From assembly GCA_947630285.1 (NCBI GenBank), contig CANRHD010000013.1, positions 1 to 61,784 on the forward strand: 61,784 bases of DNA, in the 5' to 3' direction. The translations under genes and the position numbers were made by a program. Of this stretch, positions 41,836 through 54,204 are shown one piece after another (within the stretch, counting starts at the first letter, position 1; each line of letters begins with the position of its first letter). The stretch is from an uncultured Clostridia bacterium (GTDB lineage: Bacteria; Bacillota; Clostridia; Oscillospirales; Acutalibacteraceae). The notes under the pieces are model-generated. The model was not told the origin of the DNA, searched no databases, and worked only from the letters and a program-made list of their open reading frames with translations.

Positions 41836-42599
41836 TGTATAAAAACATTTTTGATACGCATGCACACTATGACGACGAGCGCTTCTCCGAGGATTTGGAG
41901 GAGCTTTTGTCGTCTTTTCCGCAAAACGGCGTTACCGGGGTAATTTCCTGCGGAGTAAACGCAGAAAGCTCCGAAAAAAATATCGCTCTTTCCGAAAAAT
42001 ACCCGTTCATTTATGCGGCGGCAGGCTATCACGGGCTTAACACCGAGGATTTAACGGAGGATTACCTCGATATTTTAACGGGGTTGATAAAAAGCAAAAA
42101 GACGGTCGCCGTAGGAGAAATAGGGCTTGACTACCACTACGAAAAGGAAACAAGGGATATTCAGCTTAAAATTTTCAAAAGGCAGATTGAGCTTGCAAAC
42201 GAGTACGGCCTGCCCGTTATAGTGCATGACAGGGAAGCACATATGGACACGCTTGAAATTCTAAAGGAGCTTAAACCGAGGGGTGTTGTGCATTGCTTTA
42301 CAGGCAGTGTTGAAATGGCAAGGGAGATTGTAAAGCTCGGTATGTATATAGGACTTGGCGGCGCAGTAACATTTAAAAACGCCGTAAAGCCCGTGGAGGT
42401 TGCAAAATTTGTCCCCGGGGACAGACTGCTTTTGGAAACGGACGCTCCGTATATGACACCCGTGCCTTTCAGGGGTAAGCGCTGTACCTCGCTTCACATT
42501 CCGTACACGGCGCAAAAAATTGCGGAAGCGCGCTCTACCGATGTGCAGAATATACTTGATATAAGCTGTAAAAACGCCAAAGAACTGTTTAACATCTAA
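41832..42599 (+). CDS. tatD: TatD-family metal-dependent hydrolase
   Basis: This 255-residue TIM-barrel nuclease has the metal ligands in FDTHAHYDD, AVGEIGLDYHY, PVIVHDREAH, VHCFTGS and LLETDAPYMTP. TatD enzymes act as 3'-5' DNases or RNases; in this genomic place (after metG) the Bacillus homologue is YabD. Start could also be the ATG at 41835 (two ATG codons in a row). It ends the metG transcript; a repeat fragment and a terminator follow. Confidence 0.93.
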   Translation: MMYKNIFDTHAHYDDERFSEDLEELLSSFPQNGVTGVISCGVNAESSEKNIALSEKYPFIYAAAGYHGLNTEDLTEDYLDILTGLIKSKKTVAVGEIGLDYHYEKETRDIQLKIFKRQIELANEYGLPVIVHDREAHMDTLEILKELKPRGVVHCFTGSVEMAREIVKLGMYIGLGGAVTFKNAVKPVEVAKFVPGDRLLLETDAPYMTPVPFRGKRCTSLHIPYTAQKIAEARSTDVQNILDISCKNAKELFNI

Positions 42600-42600
42600 A

Positions 42601-42690
42601 AATCCAAATATTCAAAGTTTCGCTCAAGCCTTTTCAAAAGGCTTGCAGGGTCACGGGCAAAGCCCCGTGGTGTAGGAGGGCGCACCGGGT
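42601..42690 (-). repeat. Decayed fragment of the dispersed hairpin repeat
   Basis: The order CCTTTTCAAAAGGC, then GGGTC, then GGGCAAAGCCC, then GGAGGG matches the reverse orientation of copies C and E with many changes. The outer arms are missing. Confidence 0.5.
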
Positions 42691-42763
42691 TTTCTCTTTG
42701 CTTTGAAAAATCAATTATATTAAGAATATTAATATATTAATGTCAAAATAAAAACTAAAACAA

Positions 42764-42808
42764 AACACAACGCCCGTCCCAAGCAGGATAGGCGTTGTGT
42801 TGTTTTAT
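42764..42808. terminator. Bidirectional terminator between tatD and the V-ATPase operon
   Basis: An 11-pair perfect stem (42764-42774 with 42791-42801) is followed by GTTTTATT on the plus strand and by T-rich sequence on the minus strand. Confidence 0.8.
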
Positions 42809-42838
42809 TGAATTTATCAATGCTGAAATTTACGGGCG

Positions 42839-43522
42839 TTAAAATTGTGCCGCCGCTTCTCTGTCCTGAGCCAAAGCTTTCTGCCTTGCGTCCTCAAGCA
42901 TCATTGACTTGACTTTCATAAGCCGTGTTGTGGAGCTTCTCTCGTTCTCGTCAAGCTTCATTGTAATAAACTTTATGGTTTCCTCGTATCTGGGAATCAT
43001 AACATGTTCAAGCGCATTGACACGCCTGCGGGTCTTTTCGATTTCAGCGGACATAAGCTGACAGCTCTTTTCGACCTCGGCAAGCCTCAACATAAGCGGC
43101 ATTATATCAGAAAGCGATTTGACCGCATCGTCAAGATCCGCCGAAGTAAACGCAAAGCCGTAGGAGTAAATATCGTTCTCATCGGCAGTTTTAAGCTTTG
43201 TGTTGAATACAGGCAGCATTACGCTCATTACATTTTTTTCTTCAATCTCAAGGCTCATTTCCTGAGTAGGCATCATAAGCGCAACATCAAGCGCAGAATC
43301 GCTCATAACGGAACGGGCGACGGCCATGTGCCTGTTGGCCTCGCTTATCCCCTCCTCGACCTGCTTCCTGAGCTGTTTGTTTTCACGCACAAGGTCAAGG
43401 AAACGGCGCATCAGTTCATCGCGCTTATCCTTTAAAAGCTTATGACCCCTTCTTGCGGTTGTAAGCTTTCTTTTTAAATTTGTAAGCTCCATACGGGTGG
43501 GGTTTACATTCATTACTGCCAT
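42839..43522 (-). CDS. ntpD: V-type ATPase subunit D (central stalk)
   Basis: This 227-residue rotor-stalk subunit is almost entirely helical. The N-terminal segment NVNPTRMELTNLKRKLTTARRGHKLLKDKRDEL and the C-terminal VNALEHVMIPRYEETIKFITMKLDENERSSTTRLMKVK are the conserved coiled-coil ends of the D subunit. It transmits rotation from the A3B3 head to the membrane ring. It is the last gene of the operon, 31 bp after ntpB. Confidence 0.94.
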   Translation of the reverse strand: MAVMNVNPTRMELTNLKRKLTTARRGHKLLKDKRDELMRRFLDLVRENKQLRKQVEEGISEANRHMAVARSVMSDSALDVALMMPTQEMSLEIEEKNVMSVMLPVFNTKLKTADENDIYSYGFAFTSADLDDAVKSLSDIMPLMLRLAEVEKSCQLMSAEIEKTRRRVNALEHVMIPRYEETIKFITMKLDENERSSTTRLMKVKSMMLEDARQKALAQDREAAAQF

Positions 43523-43553
43523 AATATCAAGTCCTCATGGGTTTTGAGTTTAA

Positions 43554-44924
43554 TTATTTGCCGTAGTATTCGTCAAGAAGCTCGTCGCTGATACGCTTCA
43601 ATTCGCTTCTCGGGAAAATCTTGAGAAGCTTCCAACCTATATCGAGAGTTTCCTCGATAGACCTGTCCGTATCAAAGCTTTGGTTTACATATTCCTTCTC
43701 AAATTCATCGGCAAACTTTGCGTAAAGCTTATCCATATCGGTCAAAGCGGCCTCGCCGAGAACTACCATAAGCTCTTTGGCGTCCTTGCCCCTTGCATAT
43801 GCGGAGAAAAGCTGGTTCATGGTGTTGGAATGGTCTTTTCTCGTTTTGCCCTCGCCTATGCCCTTGTCCTTAAGACGGGAAAGCGACGGCAGAACATCTA
43901 TGGGAGGAAGTATGCCCCTGCGGTATAAATCCCTCGAAAGAATTATCTGACCCTCCGTAATATAGCCGGTAAGGTCGGGAATTGGGTGGGTTTTATCGTC
44001 CTCGGGCATGGAGAGTATGGGTATCATCGTGATGCTTCCGTCCTTGCCCTTCTGCCTGCCGGCACGCTCATAAATCGAAGCGAGATCCGTATACATATAA
44101 CCGGGATAGCCTCTTCTGCCGGGGACCTCTTTCCTTGCGGCGGAAACCTCACGCAAAGCGTCGGCATAGTTTGTAATATCGGTCATAATAACAAGAACAT
44201 GCATGCCCTTGTCAAATGCAAGGTATTCTGCCGCCGTAAGCGCCATTTTCGGGGTCGCTATTCTCTCGATGGCAGGGTCGTTGGCAAGGTTTGAGAACAT
44301 TACCGTTCTGTCTATAGCGCCCGTCTGCTTAAACGACTGAATAAAGAAATCGGACTCCTCGAAGGTAATGCCCATTGCGGCAAAAACAACCGCAAACTTT
44401 TCGTCCTTTCCCCTTACCTTTGCCTGACGGGCTATCTGTGCGGCAAGCTGGGCGTGGGGAAGACCCGAAGCCGAAAAGATGGGAAGCTTCTGTCCCCTGA
44501 CAAGTGTGTTAAGTCCGTCTATTGCGGAAACGCCCGTCTGTATAAATTCCTGGGGATAAGCCCTTGCCGCAGGGTTCATCGGCAAGCCGTTAATATTCAT
44601 TCTCTTTTCGGGTATGATTTCGGGGCCGCCGTCGATAGGTCTGCCCAGACCGTCGAAAACTCTGCCGAGCATATCCTCCGATACGCCCAATTCCATCATT
44701 CTGCCCAAAAACCTGACTTTACTGTTGGAAAGGTTAATTCCCGTTGACGGCTCAAAAAGCTGAACAAGGGCGTTTGAACCGTTAATTTCAAGCACCCTGC
44801 AACGGCGTGTTTCACCGTTTGCAAGCTCTATTTCGCCAAGCTCGTCAAATTTGACATTTTCAACCTCTCTTACAAGCATAAGAGGACCTGCTACTTCTTC
44901 TACCGTTCTGTATTCCTTTGGCAT
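43554..44924 (-). CDS. ntpB: V-type ATPase subunit B
   Basis: This 456-residue non-catalytic head subunit starts [18 protein letters not shown]. It lacks a functional Walker A, as B subunits do (the region reads [17 protein letters not shown]), and keeps the arginine-finger segment near [12 protein letters not shown] and [20 protein letters not shown]. Its ATG overlaps the TGA of ntpA by one base, with AAGGAGG inside ntpA, so A and B are translationally coupled for 3:3 assembly. Confidence 0.96.
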   Translation of the reverse strand: MPKEYRTVEEVAGPLMLVREVENVKFDELGEIELANGETRRCRVLEINGSNALVQLFEPSTGINLSNSKVRFLGRMMELGVSEDMLGRVFDGLGRPIDGGPEIIPEKRMNINGLPMNPAARAYPQEFIQTGVSAIDGLNTLVRGQKLPIFSASGLPHAQLAAQIARQAKVRGKDEKFAVVFAAMGITFEESDFFIQSFKQTGAIDRTVMFSNLANDPAIERIATPKMALTAAEYLAFDKGMHVLVIMTDITNYADALREVSAARKEVPGRRGYPGYMYTDLASIYERAGRQKGKDGSITMIPILSMPEDDKTHPIPDLTGYITEGQIILSRDLYRRGILPPIDVLPSLSRLKDKGIGEGKTRKDHSNTMNQLFSAYARGKDAKELMVVLGEAALTDMDKLYAKFADEFEKEYVNQSFDTDRSIEETLDIGWKLLKIFPRSELKRISDELLDEYYGK

Positions 44925-46696
44925 CAGTATTCCTCCTTTGTATTTACGGCTTCGTCAATTTCTTTTCTCAACTGTGAAAGAGTTTTTTCGTATTCGGAGT
45001 CCGTGTCTTCCTCTTTGACATACTTAAACCTGCCTATCGCCTCTCTTACGGGAAGCGCCACAAGCTTTTCAATATCTGCGCCCTTTTCGAGAGCGTCGTT
45101 TGACTCGTCAAAGTAAGCAAGCACAAGGCTCATCATATAATTTTGCTTTTTAAGCGAGGTGTAGGTGTCTATTTCGTGGAAAGCAAGCTGGTGCAAAAAG
45201 TCCTCTCGGATACTTCTTGCGGCTTCCATTTTAAGCCTGTCTGTAGCCGAAAGAGCGTCCATACCGACAAGCTTAACTATCTCGTCAAGAGAGGCCTCGT
45301 CGGAAAGCAGACCCATAATCCTCGTTCTCATCTTTGTCCAATCGGGGCTTACATTTTTGTTGAACCATTCGCCGAGATTGTCGGCATAAAGGGAATAAGA
45401 TGTAAGCCAGTTTATCGCCGGGAAATGGCGCTTGTATGCAAGCGAAGAATCAAGACCCCAGAAAACCTTTACTATTCTGAGGGTTGCCTGCGAAACAGGC
45501 TCCGAAATATCGCCGCCGGGAGGTGATACCGCACCGATAACCGAAAGCGAACCCTCCTGACTGCCGGAACCGAGCACCTCTACACGGCCGGCTCTCTCGT
45601 AAAACTGTGCAAGCCTTGAGCTCAAATATGCCGGATAGCCCTCTTCGCCGGGCATTTCTTCAAGTCTGCCGGACATTTCACGCAACGCCTCTGCCCATCT
45701 TGATGTTGAATCCGCCATAAGCGCAACGGAATAGCCCATATCCCTGAAATATTCCGCTATCGTAATGCCGGTGTAAATCGAGGCCTCACGGGCGGCAACG
45801 GGCATATCGGAGGTGTTTGCGATTAGCACCGTGCGCTCCATAAGAGATTTACCGGTATGCGGATCTATAAGCTCCGGAAATTCGTTAAGAACATCGGTCA
45901 TCTCGTTGCCCCGTTCGCCGCAGCCTATATATACGACTATATCCGTTTCCGCCCATTTTGCAAGCTGGTGCTGAGTAACCGTTTTGCCGCTTCCGAAAGG
46001 ACCGGGGATAGCCGCAACGCCGCCCTTTGCTATCGGGAAAAGGGCGTCAACAACACGCTGACCGGTTATAAGGGGCATATCGGGCGGAAGCTTTTTCTTG
46101 TAGGGTCTTCCCCTTCTTACCGGCCATTTCTGCATAAGGGTTACGGGAACCTTTGTGCCGTTTTCCGTTTCAATGCTACCGATTTTTTCCACAACGGTAT
46201 AATCGCCCTCGGTAATTTCGCTCACCTTGCCGTTTACGCCGAAGGGAACCATTATTTTATGCCTTACAAGCTCGGTTTCCTGAACATAGCCGAGCTCATC
46301 GCCTGCGTTTACCTCGTCCCCCGGTTTTGCCGTGGGATAGAAATGCCATTTTACATCTCTGGGAAGCGACGGAACCTCAACGCCCCTTGAAAGATTGTTG
46401 CCTATCTGCTCCATTATTTTTTCAAGCGGTCTTTGTATTCCGTCAAATATACCCTTTATAAGTCCGGGTCCGAGTTCAACGCTCAAAGGCTCGTTGGTTG
46501 ACTCGACAGGCTCTCCCGTTCCGAGGCCTGCGGTGTCCTCATAAACCTGAATGGACGCCTTGTCGCCGTGCATTTCTATTATTTCGCCTATAAGCCTGTG
46601 TTCGCTTACACGCACGACATCAAACATATTGGCGTCCCTCATATTCTGTGCAACAACAAGAGGACCCGATACCTTTAATATTGTACCTTTACTCAT
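44924..46696 (-). CDS. ntpA: V-type ATPase catalytic subunit A
   Basis: This 590-residue catalytic subunit has Walker A GPFGSGKT (about 233-240), the bulge domain insert (about 110-190) specific to V/A-type enzymes, GERGNEM and the catalytic segment [25 protein letters not shown]. Length is normal. Together with B it forms the ATP-hydrolysing hexamer. It starts 47 bp after ntpG. Confidence 0.97.
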   Translation of the reverse strand: MSKGTILKVSGPLVVAQNMRDANMFDVVRVSEHRLIGEIIEMHGDKASIQVYEDTAGLGTGEPVESTNEPLSVELGPGLIKGIFDGIQRPLEKIMEQIGNNLSRGVEVPSLPRDVKWHFYPTAKPGDEVNAGDELGYVQETELVRHKIMVPFGVNGKVSEITEGDYTVVEKIGSIETENGTKVPVTLMQKWPVRRGRPYKKKLPPDMPLITGQRVVDALFPIAKGGVAAIPGPFGSGKTVTQHQLAKWAETDIVVYIGCGERGNEMTDVLNEFPELIDPHTGKSLMERTVLIANTSDMPVAAREASIYTGITIAEYFRDMGYSVALMADSTSRWAEALREMSGRLEEMPGEEGYPAYLSSRLAQFYERAGRVEVLGSGSQEGSLSVIGAVSPPGGDISEPVSQATLRIVKVFWGLDSSLAYKRHFPAINWLTSYSLYADNLGEWFNKNVSPDWTKMRTRIMGLLSDEASLDEIVKLVGMDALSATDRLKMEAARSIREDFLHQLAFHEIDTYTSLKKQNYMMSLVLAYFDESNDALEKGADIEKLVALPVREAIGRFKYVKEEDTDSEYEKTLSQLRKEIDEAVNTKEEY

Positions 46697-46743
46697 TTAT
46701 ACTTTACCACCCTTCAAGGTTTGGTTGTAAGGCTTATGCCTTA

Positions 46744-47055
46744 TTATTTAACAATATCAGAGCCAACTGCCCTTTCGACAAACCGGCTTACCTGTTTCAT
46801 TCCCATACCGTTGTTGCCCGAAACGCCGGGTATGGGTATAACGGCAGGGAGCGGATTGTCCTTTATTCTGTCAAGCTCCGCAGAAATCTGCTGAGCAAGA
46901 TTTTCGGTAATATAAATTACAGCGTAACCGTTTTCGGAAATACGCCTTAAGGTTTTAACGGCTTCGTTTGAATCATCAACGGGAAAAATGCTTACTCCCA
47001 GCGACGCAAAGCCGTAAATGCTGTCACGGTCGCCCATAGCCGCAATTTTATACAT
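46744..47055 (-). CDS. ntpG: V-type ATPase subunit F (NtpG in E. hirae naming)
   Basis: This 103-residue Rossmann-like stalk subunit reads MYKIAAMGDRDSIYGFASLGVSIF, and AVIYITENLAQQI and AVIPIPGVSGNNGMGM are family-typical. The start is ATG 47055, eight bases before the end of ntpC; a GTG at 47064 is the outer limit of the frame. It binds the D subunit in the central shaft. Confidence 0.92.
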   Translation of the reverse strand: MYKIAAMGDRDSIYGFASLGVSIFPVDDSNEAVKTLRRISENGYAVIYITENLAQQISAELDRIKDNPLPAVIPIPGVSGNNGMGMKQVSRFVERAVGSDIVK

Positions 47056-48016
47056 ACAGCTCACGCATCCTTTCCCTTACAATATCGTTTGAAACTCCGC
47101 TGAGCTTAGCCGAAAGTATTATTCTGAGGCATTTGATTTCCGTCTCCCTGGCAATAAAATATCCTGCAAGGGGACTAATGCCGAAGACCGTCATTTTGGC
47201 CTTTTTCATAATAGCCATAAGCTCGTCGTCACAGTATTTTTCAAAGGCGGAGGTGCCGTTTTCAACGGCCTGCACGATTTTGGAAAGACCCTTTTGAGAG
47301 AGCATTTCCAAGAACTCGTCCCTGCCTTTCAGCGCCCCGTCAATAAGCTGTTGCTTGTCTATAATGGAATTTTCCGCTATTGCGTATTCAAAAAACGCCC
47401 TGTTTTTGTTTGTGTTTATTGCACGCAGAGCCGTTTTGATGTTTGTGAGCAGGCAAAATTCATCTGCATATTTTATCAAAAGCCCGTCGCCGCTCTCTTT
47501 TGCGAACGAAACTATGGCCTCTATGGCCGCAGCGTCTGTAATGATGTCGCAAAGCTGGCCGCTGCCCGTCTTTACGATTGCGTCATACGCCTTTTTTGCC
47601 GTCTCCGAAATAAATTCCGGCAGTTCGTTAAATTTTCTTTCGCTTATAAGCTTATACATTTTCTCACTGTCAAAAACGCAGGGGGCGACAAAGTATTTTT
47701 CAGCTTCGTTCCCCGTCATTTCAGCCTTTAATACAGCCTTTAAATTCTGAAAATCATTTTTGACTATAAAGGTTTTAAGGGCGTTGGCCTCGGGAGCGCT
47801 TTCGTTTATCAGCTTCCAGGTTTTTTCGATTTCTTCATCGAGCATTTTGGAATAATTGTTCCCCTGCGGCGTACCGAAGCCCTTTTCGGTGAGAATACCG
47901 ACCGCTTTTTTATAATCGGGAGCGTTGATTAACTGTTCCATATCGGAGTCCTTTAACAAGTTAAGCTCGTTTGCCCTGATGGCCGACACCGCAAAAAGAT
48001 AGTCCCTGTTTTTCAA
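47048..48016 (-). CDS. ntpC: V-type ATPase subunit C (d-type socket)
   Basis: This 322-residue helical protein links the central stalk to the membrane ring. The start DYLFAVSAIRANELNLL and the internal duplication typical of the C/d subunit (ALKTFIVKNDFQNLKAVLKA and SPLAGYFIARETEIKCLRIILSAKLSG) are visible. It overlaps ntpG by 8 bp. Confidence 0.93.
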   Translation of the reverse strand: MKNRDYLFAVSAIRANELNLLKDSDMEQLINAPDYKKAVGILTEKGFGTPQGNNYSKMLDEEIEKTWKLINESAPEANALKTFIVKNDFQNLKAVLKAEMTGNEAEKYFVAPCVFDSEKMYKLISERKFNELPEFISETAKKAYDAIVKTGSGQLCDIITDAAAIEAIVSFAKESGDGLLIKYADEFCLLTNIKTALRAINTNKNRAFFEYAIAENSIIDKQQLIDGALKGRDEFLEMLSQKGLSKIVQAVENGTSAFEKYCDDELMAIMKKAKMTVFGISPLAGYFIARETEIKCLRIILSAKLSGVSNDIVRERMRELYV

Positions 48017-48033
48017 AACGCTTCCCTCCTTTA

Positions 48034-48618
48034 TCAGTTGAATAACAAATTGTTTAAAGTATCCCTCAGTTCATCTTTCTTTTCCGCCGCTATGGCGTCA
48101 AACGAACAGTTTACGTCTATATCGCCGTAGACAAGTATAAATCCGCTGTCAATATCTGCGCTTTTGCCGAGTTTTACTTTCGAGCCCTTGAGCGAATTGT
48201 TTACGCTGTCGATAAAATTAGAGGGAAGCTTCGCCGTGTCCTCCTTGGAAAGGCGCAGTTCGCCCTCGCCCTGCCTCGCATTTTTATAAATAAGCTCTTT
48301 GAGTATCTCAAAGTACTCTTTTTTAGGCAGAGCCTTAATTACCTCAAGCGAACGCCGAAGAATATCATCGATAATATCAAGCTTTTCCTTTAGAACCTCT
48401 CTGTTACGGGTAAGCTCAGCCGAGGAACGGGCGGACGAAACTATAAGCTCCGCCCTTTTATCGGCCGACGCCTTTCTTTGTGCAAGGAAAGCGTCCGCCC
48501 GCTCTTTGGCCTCATTAATTATCTTTTCGGCCTCTTTATCGGCATTTTCACGGATTTCACGACAGCGGTCATCTGATTCTTGCTGAATTTGTGAAAGTAT
48601 CTTTTCAAGACCTGTCAT
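48034..48618 (-). CDS. ntpE: V-type ATPase subunit E (peripheral stalk)
   Basis: This 194-residue subunit has an N-terminal coiled coil (about 1-95, rich in Ala, Glu, Lys and Arg) and a globular C-terminal part with IDSGFILVYGDIDVNCSFDAI. It makes the peripheral stalk with the small subunit encoded at the start of the operon. It sits 17 bp before ntpC. Confidence 0.92.
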   Translation of the reverse strand: MTGLEKILSQIQQESDDRCREIRENADKEAEKIINEAKERADAFLAQRKASADKRAELIVSSARSSAELTRNREVLKEKLDIIDDILRRSLEVIKALPKKEYFEILKELIYKNARQGEGELRLSKEDTAKLPSNFIDSVNNSLKGSKVKLGKSADIDSGFILVYGDIDVNCSFDAIAAEKKDELRDTLNNLLFN

Positions 48619-48631
48619 AAAAGCTTTCCCC

Positions 48632-51107
<2,476 letters not shown>

Positions 51108-51138
51108 CTCGCTGAAAATTAAAAATAAAAGTAAATAA

Positions 51139-51453
51139 CTATTTTCCTGAAATTATGTCCCTTACTGCGCCTACCGCTTCCGAAAACTTGGCTTCCGCCT
51201 TGCCCCTTAAAAGCTGGGCTGCGGCCTCGGCCTTTTGACGGGCGCTTTTGCCTACAAGCTCCGCCTGCATTTCGGCCTCGGAAACTGCACTTTTTTCATA
51301 GGCGTTTGCCTTTTCCTCGGCGTTTTTGGCAATTTCCTTTGCCTGCGCCTTGGCGGAGTCAACTATGCTCTGCGCCTGTTCTGAATTTTTCTGCTCGTCC
51401 TCAAGAACCTGCTTTTCCTTTTCAAGCACCTCTTCAAGCATTTTTGCAGCCAC
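51139..51453 (-). CDS. ntpF: V-type ATPase peripheral-stalk small subunit (NtpF-type, G/H subunit)
   Basis: This protein of 104 residues is one long coiled coil (EEVLEKEKQVLEDEQKNSEQAQSI, AKAQAKEIAKNAEEKANAYEKS), the expected shape of the G/H partner of subunit E. The start is most likely GTG at 51453, eight bases after AAGGGG; GTG 51462 overlaps the site and ATG 51441 is an alternative. It opens the operon. The order F-I-K-E-C-G-A-B-D is that of the E. hirae ntp operon without ntpH and ntpJ. A TATACT lies about 45 bp upstream on the minus strand without a good -35. Confidence 0.85.
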   Translation of the reverse strand: MAAKMLEEVLEKEKQVLEDEQKNSEQAQSIVDSAKAQAKEIAKNAEEKANAYEKSAVSEAEMQAELVGKSARQKAEAAAQLLRGKAEAKFSEAVGAVRDIISGK

Positions 51454-51586
51454 GGTTTTCACCCCTTGATTGTTAATTTATCATTTTCCGAATTTATAGT
51501 ATATCACATTTTCAGAAATAATGAAACAGTTTATCGTTAATTTTTTAACAAATTTTAATTTTATTTCAATAAAAATTTTGTCGCAC

Positions 51587-51615
51587 TTGATTATTGTCAA
51601 TATATACATTATAAT
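51587..51615 (+). promoter_or_regulatory. Promoter of the CDF transporter gene
   Basis: TTGATT (51587-51592) and TATAAT (51610-51615) are 17 bp apart. The following leader of about 65 nt can form a small GC-rich hairpin but is too short for a yybP-ykoY riboswitch. Confidence 0.65.
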
Positions 51616-51684
51616 ACATAAATACGCACAAAGGGTACCGGCAAAAAGACGGCGCCCGACGGCGTTGAAAAGGAGTTTAATATA

Positions 51685-52851
51685 ATGACAAATTTACTTA
51701 TTAAACTTTTTATTAAAGACTATGAAAATGTTAAGGAGTCCGGCGTCCGAAGCGCTTACGGCAAATTGAGCGGAGCGGTCGGCATCGCCGTAAACCTTAT
51801 ACTCTGCGCTCTCAAATTTTTTACGGGAATTATAACACGAAGCGTTGCGGTAACGGCAGATGCGGTAAACAACCTCTCCGACGCCGGCTCGTCGGTTGTA
51901 ACCCTGTTCGGCTTTAAGCTTTCCGAAAAGCCTGCCGATTCAAAGCACCCCTACGGCCACGGCAGGATTGAATACATAGCCGGGCTGATAGTCTCCTTTC
52001 TTGTTCTGCTTATGGGCTTTGAGCTTATCAACACCTCGGTAGGCAAGATAAGAGAGCCTACTCCCGTTGAATACAGCACCTCTGCGGTGATTATACTTGC
52101 GGCCTCGATAATTGCGAAGCTATGGCTTGCGCTGTTTAATTCAAAGCTCGGCAAGAAAATAAATTCCACCGCCACAAAGGCCGTTGTGACGGACAGCATT
52201 TCCGACACGGTATCTACGGGGGCGGTTCTTGTATCCGTTATAATTTCAAAGTTCTGCAGCGTAAGCGTTGACGGATATTTCGGCCTTGCGGTTGCGCTTT
52301 TCATAATTTACTCCGGCGTCAACTTGGTAAGGGAAACGGTCGCTCCGCTTTTGGGTATGCCTCCCGAAAAGGAATTTTACGAGGAAATAAAGGCGTTTAT
52401 TATGTCCTATGACTCGGTTATAGGCGTTCACGATTTGATAATACACGATTACGGCCCCTCCCGTCTTTTCGCCTCCGCACACGCCGAAGTGCCTGCAAAC
52501 ATAGACTTTATAATAATTCACGACACCATCGACCTTATAGAGCGTGATATTTTGCAAAAGTACGGTATGATGATTTCAATACACGCCGACCCCGTGATCA
52601 TCGACGACGAAAGAATAAACAGCCTCAAGGAAATGACGCAAAAGGCGGTGAGCGCCGTTGACGGCTCTTTCTCAATACACGATTTCAGGGTCGTCGAGGG
52701 GGTAACGCACACAAACCTTATTTTTGATGTCGAGGCAAACCGCGACTGCAAGCTTTCAAGCCGTGAAATTGAAAACGCCGTATGCTCGCAAATAAGCAAA
52801 ATAGACGAAAGATACCTTTGCGTTGTCACGGTTGACTATACTTTTGACTAA
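51685..52851 (+). CDS. Cation diffusion facilitator, manganese-type signature
   Basis: This 388-residue CDF exporter has six helices and a C-terminal cytoplasmic domain (about 215-300) plus an extra C-terminal domain (about 310-388) not found in YiiP. The transport site shows Asn62 and Asp66 in helix 2 (AVNNLSDAG) and Asp170 and Asp174 in helix 5 (TDSISD). N-x3-D with D-x3-D marks the manganese group, in contrast to the D-x3-D/H-x3-D of zinc exporters. HPYGHGRIEY is the conserved loop after helix 3. It is monocistronic with AAGGAG upstream. Substrate inferred from ligands only. Confidence 0.92.
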   Translation: MTNLLIKLFIKDYENVKESGVRSAYGKLSGAVGIAVNLILCALKFFTGIITRSVAVTADAVNNLSDAGSSVVTLFGFKLSEKPADSKHPYGHGRIEYIAGLIVSFLVLLMGFELINTSVGKIREPTPVEYSTSAVIILAASIIAKLWLALFNSKLGKKINSTATKAVVTDSISDTVSTGAVLVSVIISKFCSVSVDGYFGLAVALFIIYSGVNLVRETVAPLLGMPPEKEFYEEIKAFIMSYDSVIGVHDLIIHDYGPSRLFASAHAEVPANIDFIIIHDTIDLIERDILQKYGMMISIHADPVIIDDERINSLKEMTQKAVSAVDGSFSIHDFRVVEGVTHTNLIFDVEANRDCKLSSREIENAVCSQISKIDERYLCVVTVDYTFD

Positions 52852-52935
52852 AGTTAAAAAATATTTCAAAATCTCTTTAATATTCTGTCGAAATATAGTA
52901 CAATATATTTATCATTTGAGTTGGAGGATGTTTAT

Positions 52936-54111
52936 ATGCCGGATTACACACAAGAATTTACCACTATCCCCTACGGTCCGCTGGGTATCATAGCTTTGCC
53001 CGGCTGTGAGGAATTAGCTTCCAAAATCGACCGCTACATTGTCAAGTGGCGTGCTCAGAAGCAGTCCGAACACAAGCACAGCATTGCCTTTTCGGGCTAC
53101 GAGAGGGACACCTATATTATTAAAGCCGGATTTCCCCGTTTCGGCACCGGCGAGGGCAAGGGAACAATAGCGGAATCTGTACGGGGCTACGATTTGTTTA
53201 TCGTTGCCGATGTTTTTAACTACGGAGTTACGCATAACATCTACGGTATGGAGGTTCCCATGACGCCGGACGAGCATTATGCAAACCTTAAGAGGGCCAT
53301 TTCCGCCGTTGCCGGCAAGGCTCACAGGATTACGGTTATTATGCCCATGCTTTACGAGGGCAGACAGCACAAGAGATCCAACAGGGAGTCTCTCGACTGT
53401 GCGCTTGCGTTGCAGGAGCTTTGCAATATGATGGGCGTTGACAATATTATAACCTTTGACGCCCACGACCCGAGAGTTCAGAACGCAATTCCGCTTCACG
53501 GCTTTGAGAATGTTCAGCCCGTTTATCAGATGATAAAAGCGCTTGTAAACCATGTGCCCGACCTTATGCTTGACAACGATCATATGATGGTTATTTCACC
53601 CGATGAGGGCGGTATGGGCAGAGGTATTTACTATTCAACCGTACTCGGCCTTGAGCTTGGAATGTTCTATAAGCGCAGGGATTATTCAAGGGTTGTAAAC
53701 GGCAGGAACCCGATCGTGGCGCACGAATTTCTCGGCGACAATGTTGACGGCAAAGATGTTATGATAGTTGACGATATGATTTCTTCGGGCGAGTCGATGC
53801 TTGAGGTTGCCACAAAGCTTAAAGAGCTTGGGGCGAAAAGAATTTTTGTTTTCTCGTCGTTCGGGCTTTTCTGCGAGGGGCTTGAAAGCTTTGACAAGGC
53901 CTACGCCGACGGAATTATATCAAAGGTATTCACAACAAATCTCGTTTACAGAACCCCGGAGCTTTTAAAACGGGAGTGGTACTGCGAGGTTGATATGTCA
54001 AAATATGTTTCGTATATAATTGATACGCTCAATCACGATATGTCAATAAGCAACCTGTTAAATCCGGCAGACAGAATTGACGCTCTTTTAAGAAAAAAAG
54101 GCATTAAATAA
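52936..54111 (+). CDS. prs: Ribose-phosphate pyrophosphokinase (PRPP synthetase), long form
   Basis: This 391-residue enzyme makes PRPP from ribose 5-phosphate and ATP. The PRPP loop VMIVDDMISSGESM and the flexible-loop region around RQHKRSNRES are visible, with FDAHDPRVQNAIP for the ribose-phosphate site. It is about 70 residues longer than the common Prs (315), with an N-terminal extension and extra C-terminal helix typical of a clostridial subtype. An in-frame TTG (52921) lies in the GGAGG site, so the start is ATG 52936. It ends at a terminator. Confidence 0.94.
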   Translation: MPDYTQEFTTIPYGPLGIIALPGCEELASKIDRYIVKWRAQKQSEHKHSIAFSGYERDTYIIKAGFPRFGTGEGKGTIAESVRGYDLFIVADVFNYGVTHNIYGMEVPMTPDEHYANLKRAISAVAGKAHRITVIMPMLYEGRQHKRSNRESLDCALALQELCNMMGVDNIITFDAHDPRVQNAIPLHGFENVQPVYQMIKALVNHVPDLMLDNDHMMVISPDEGGMGRGIYYSTVLGLELGMFYKRRDYSRVVNGRNPIVAHEFLGDNVDGKDVMIVDDMISSGESMLEVATKLKELGAKRIFVFSSFGLFCEGLESFDKAYADGIISKVFTTNLVYRTPELLKREWYCEVDMSKYVSYIIDTLNHDMSISNLLNPADRIDALLRKKGIK

Positions 54112-54127
54112 TCCGTTTATATATAGT

Positions 54128-54158
54128 AAAAGCGGCGTTGTGCGCCGCTTTTATTTGT
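54128..54158 (+). terminator. prs terminator; one of two identical copies around repeat D
   Basis: AAAAGCGGCG and CGCCGCTTTT form a 10-pair stem followed by ATTTGTTT. A 24-bp stretch containing it (54130-54153) occurs again, base for base, at 54447-54470, on the far side of the dispersed repeat. Confidence 0.85.
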
Positions 54159-54204
54159 TTAAAGAGTGCGTGTTGCCGGCAAAACGCAGAAAGCTATAAT
54201 TTTA

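Noticed and set aside
51616-51684. yybP-ykoY manganese riboswitch before the CDF gene
   Set aside because: The leader is about 65 nt and lacks the conserved loops.
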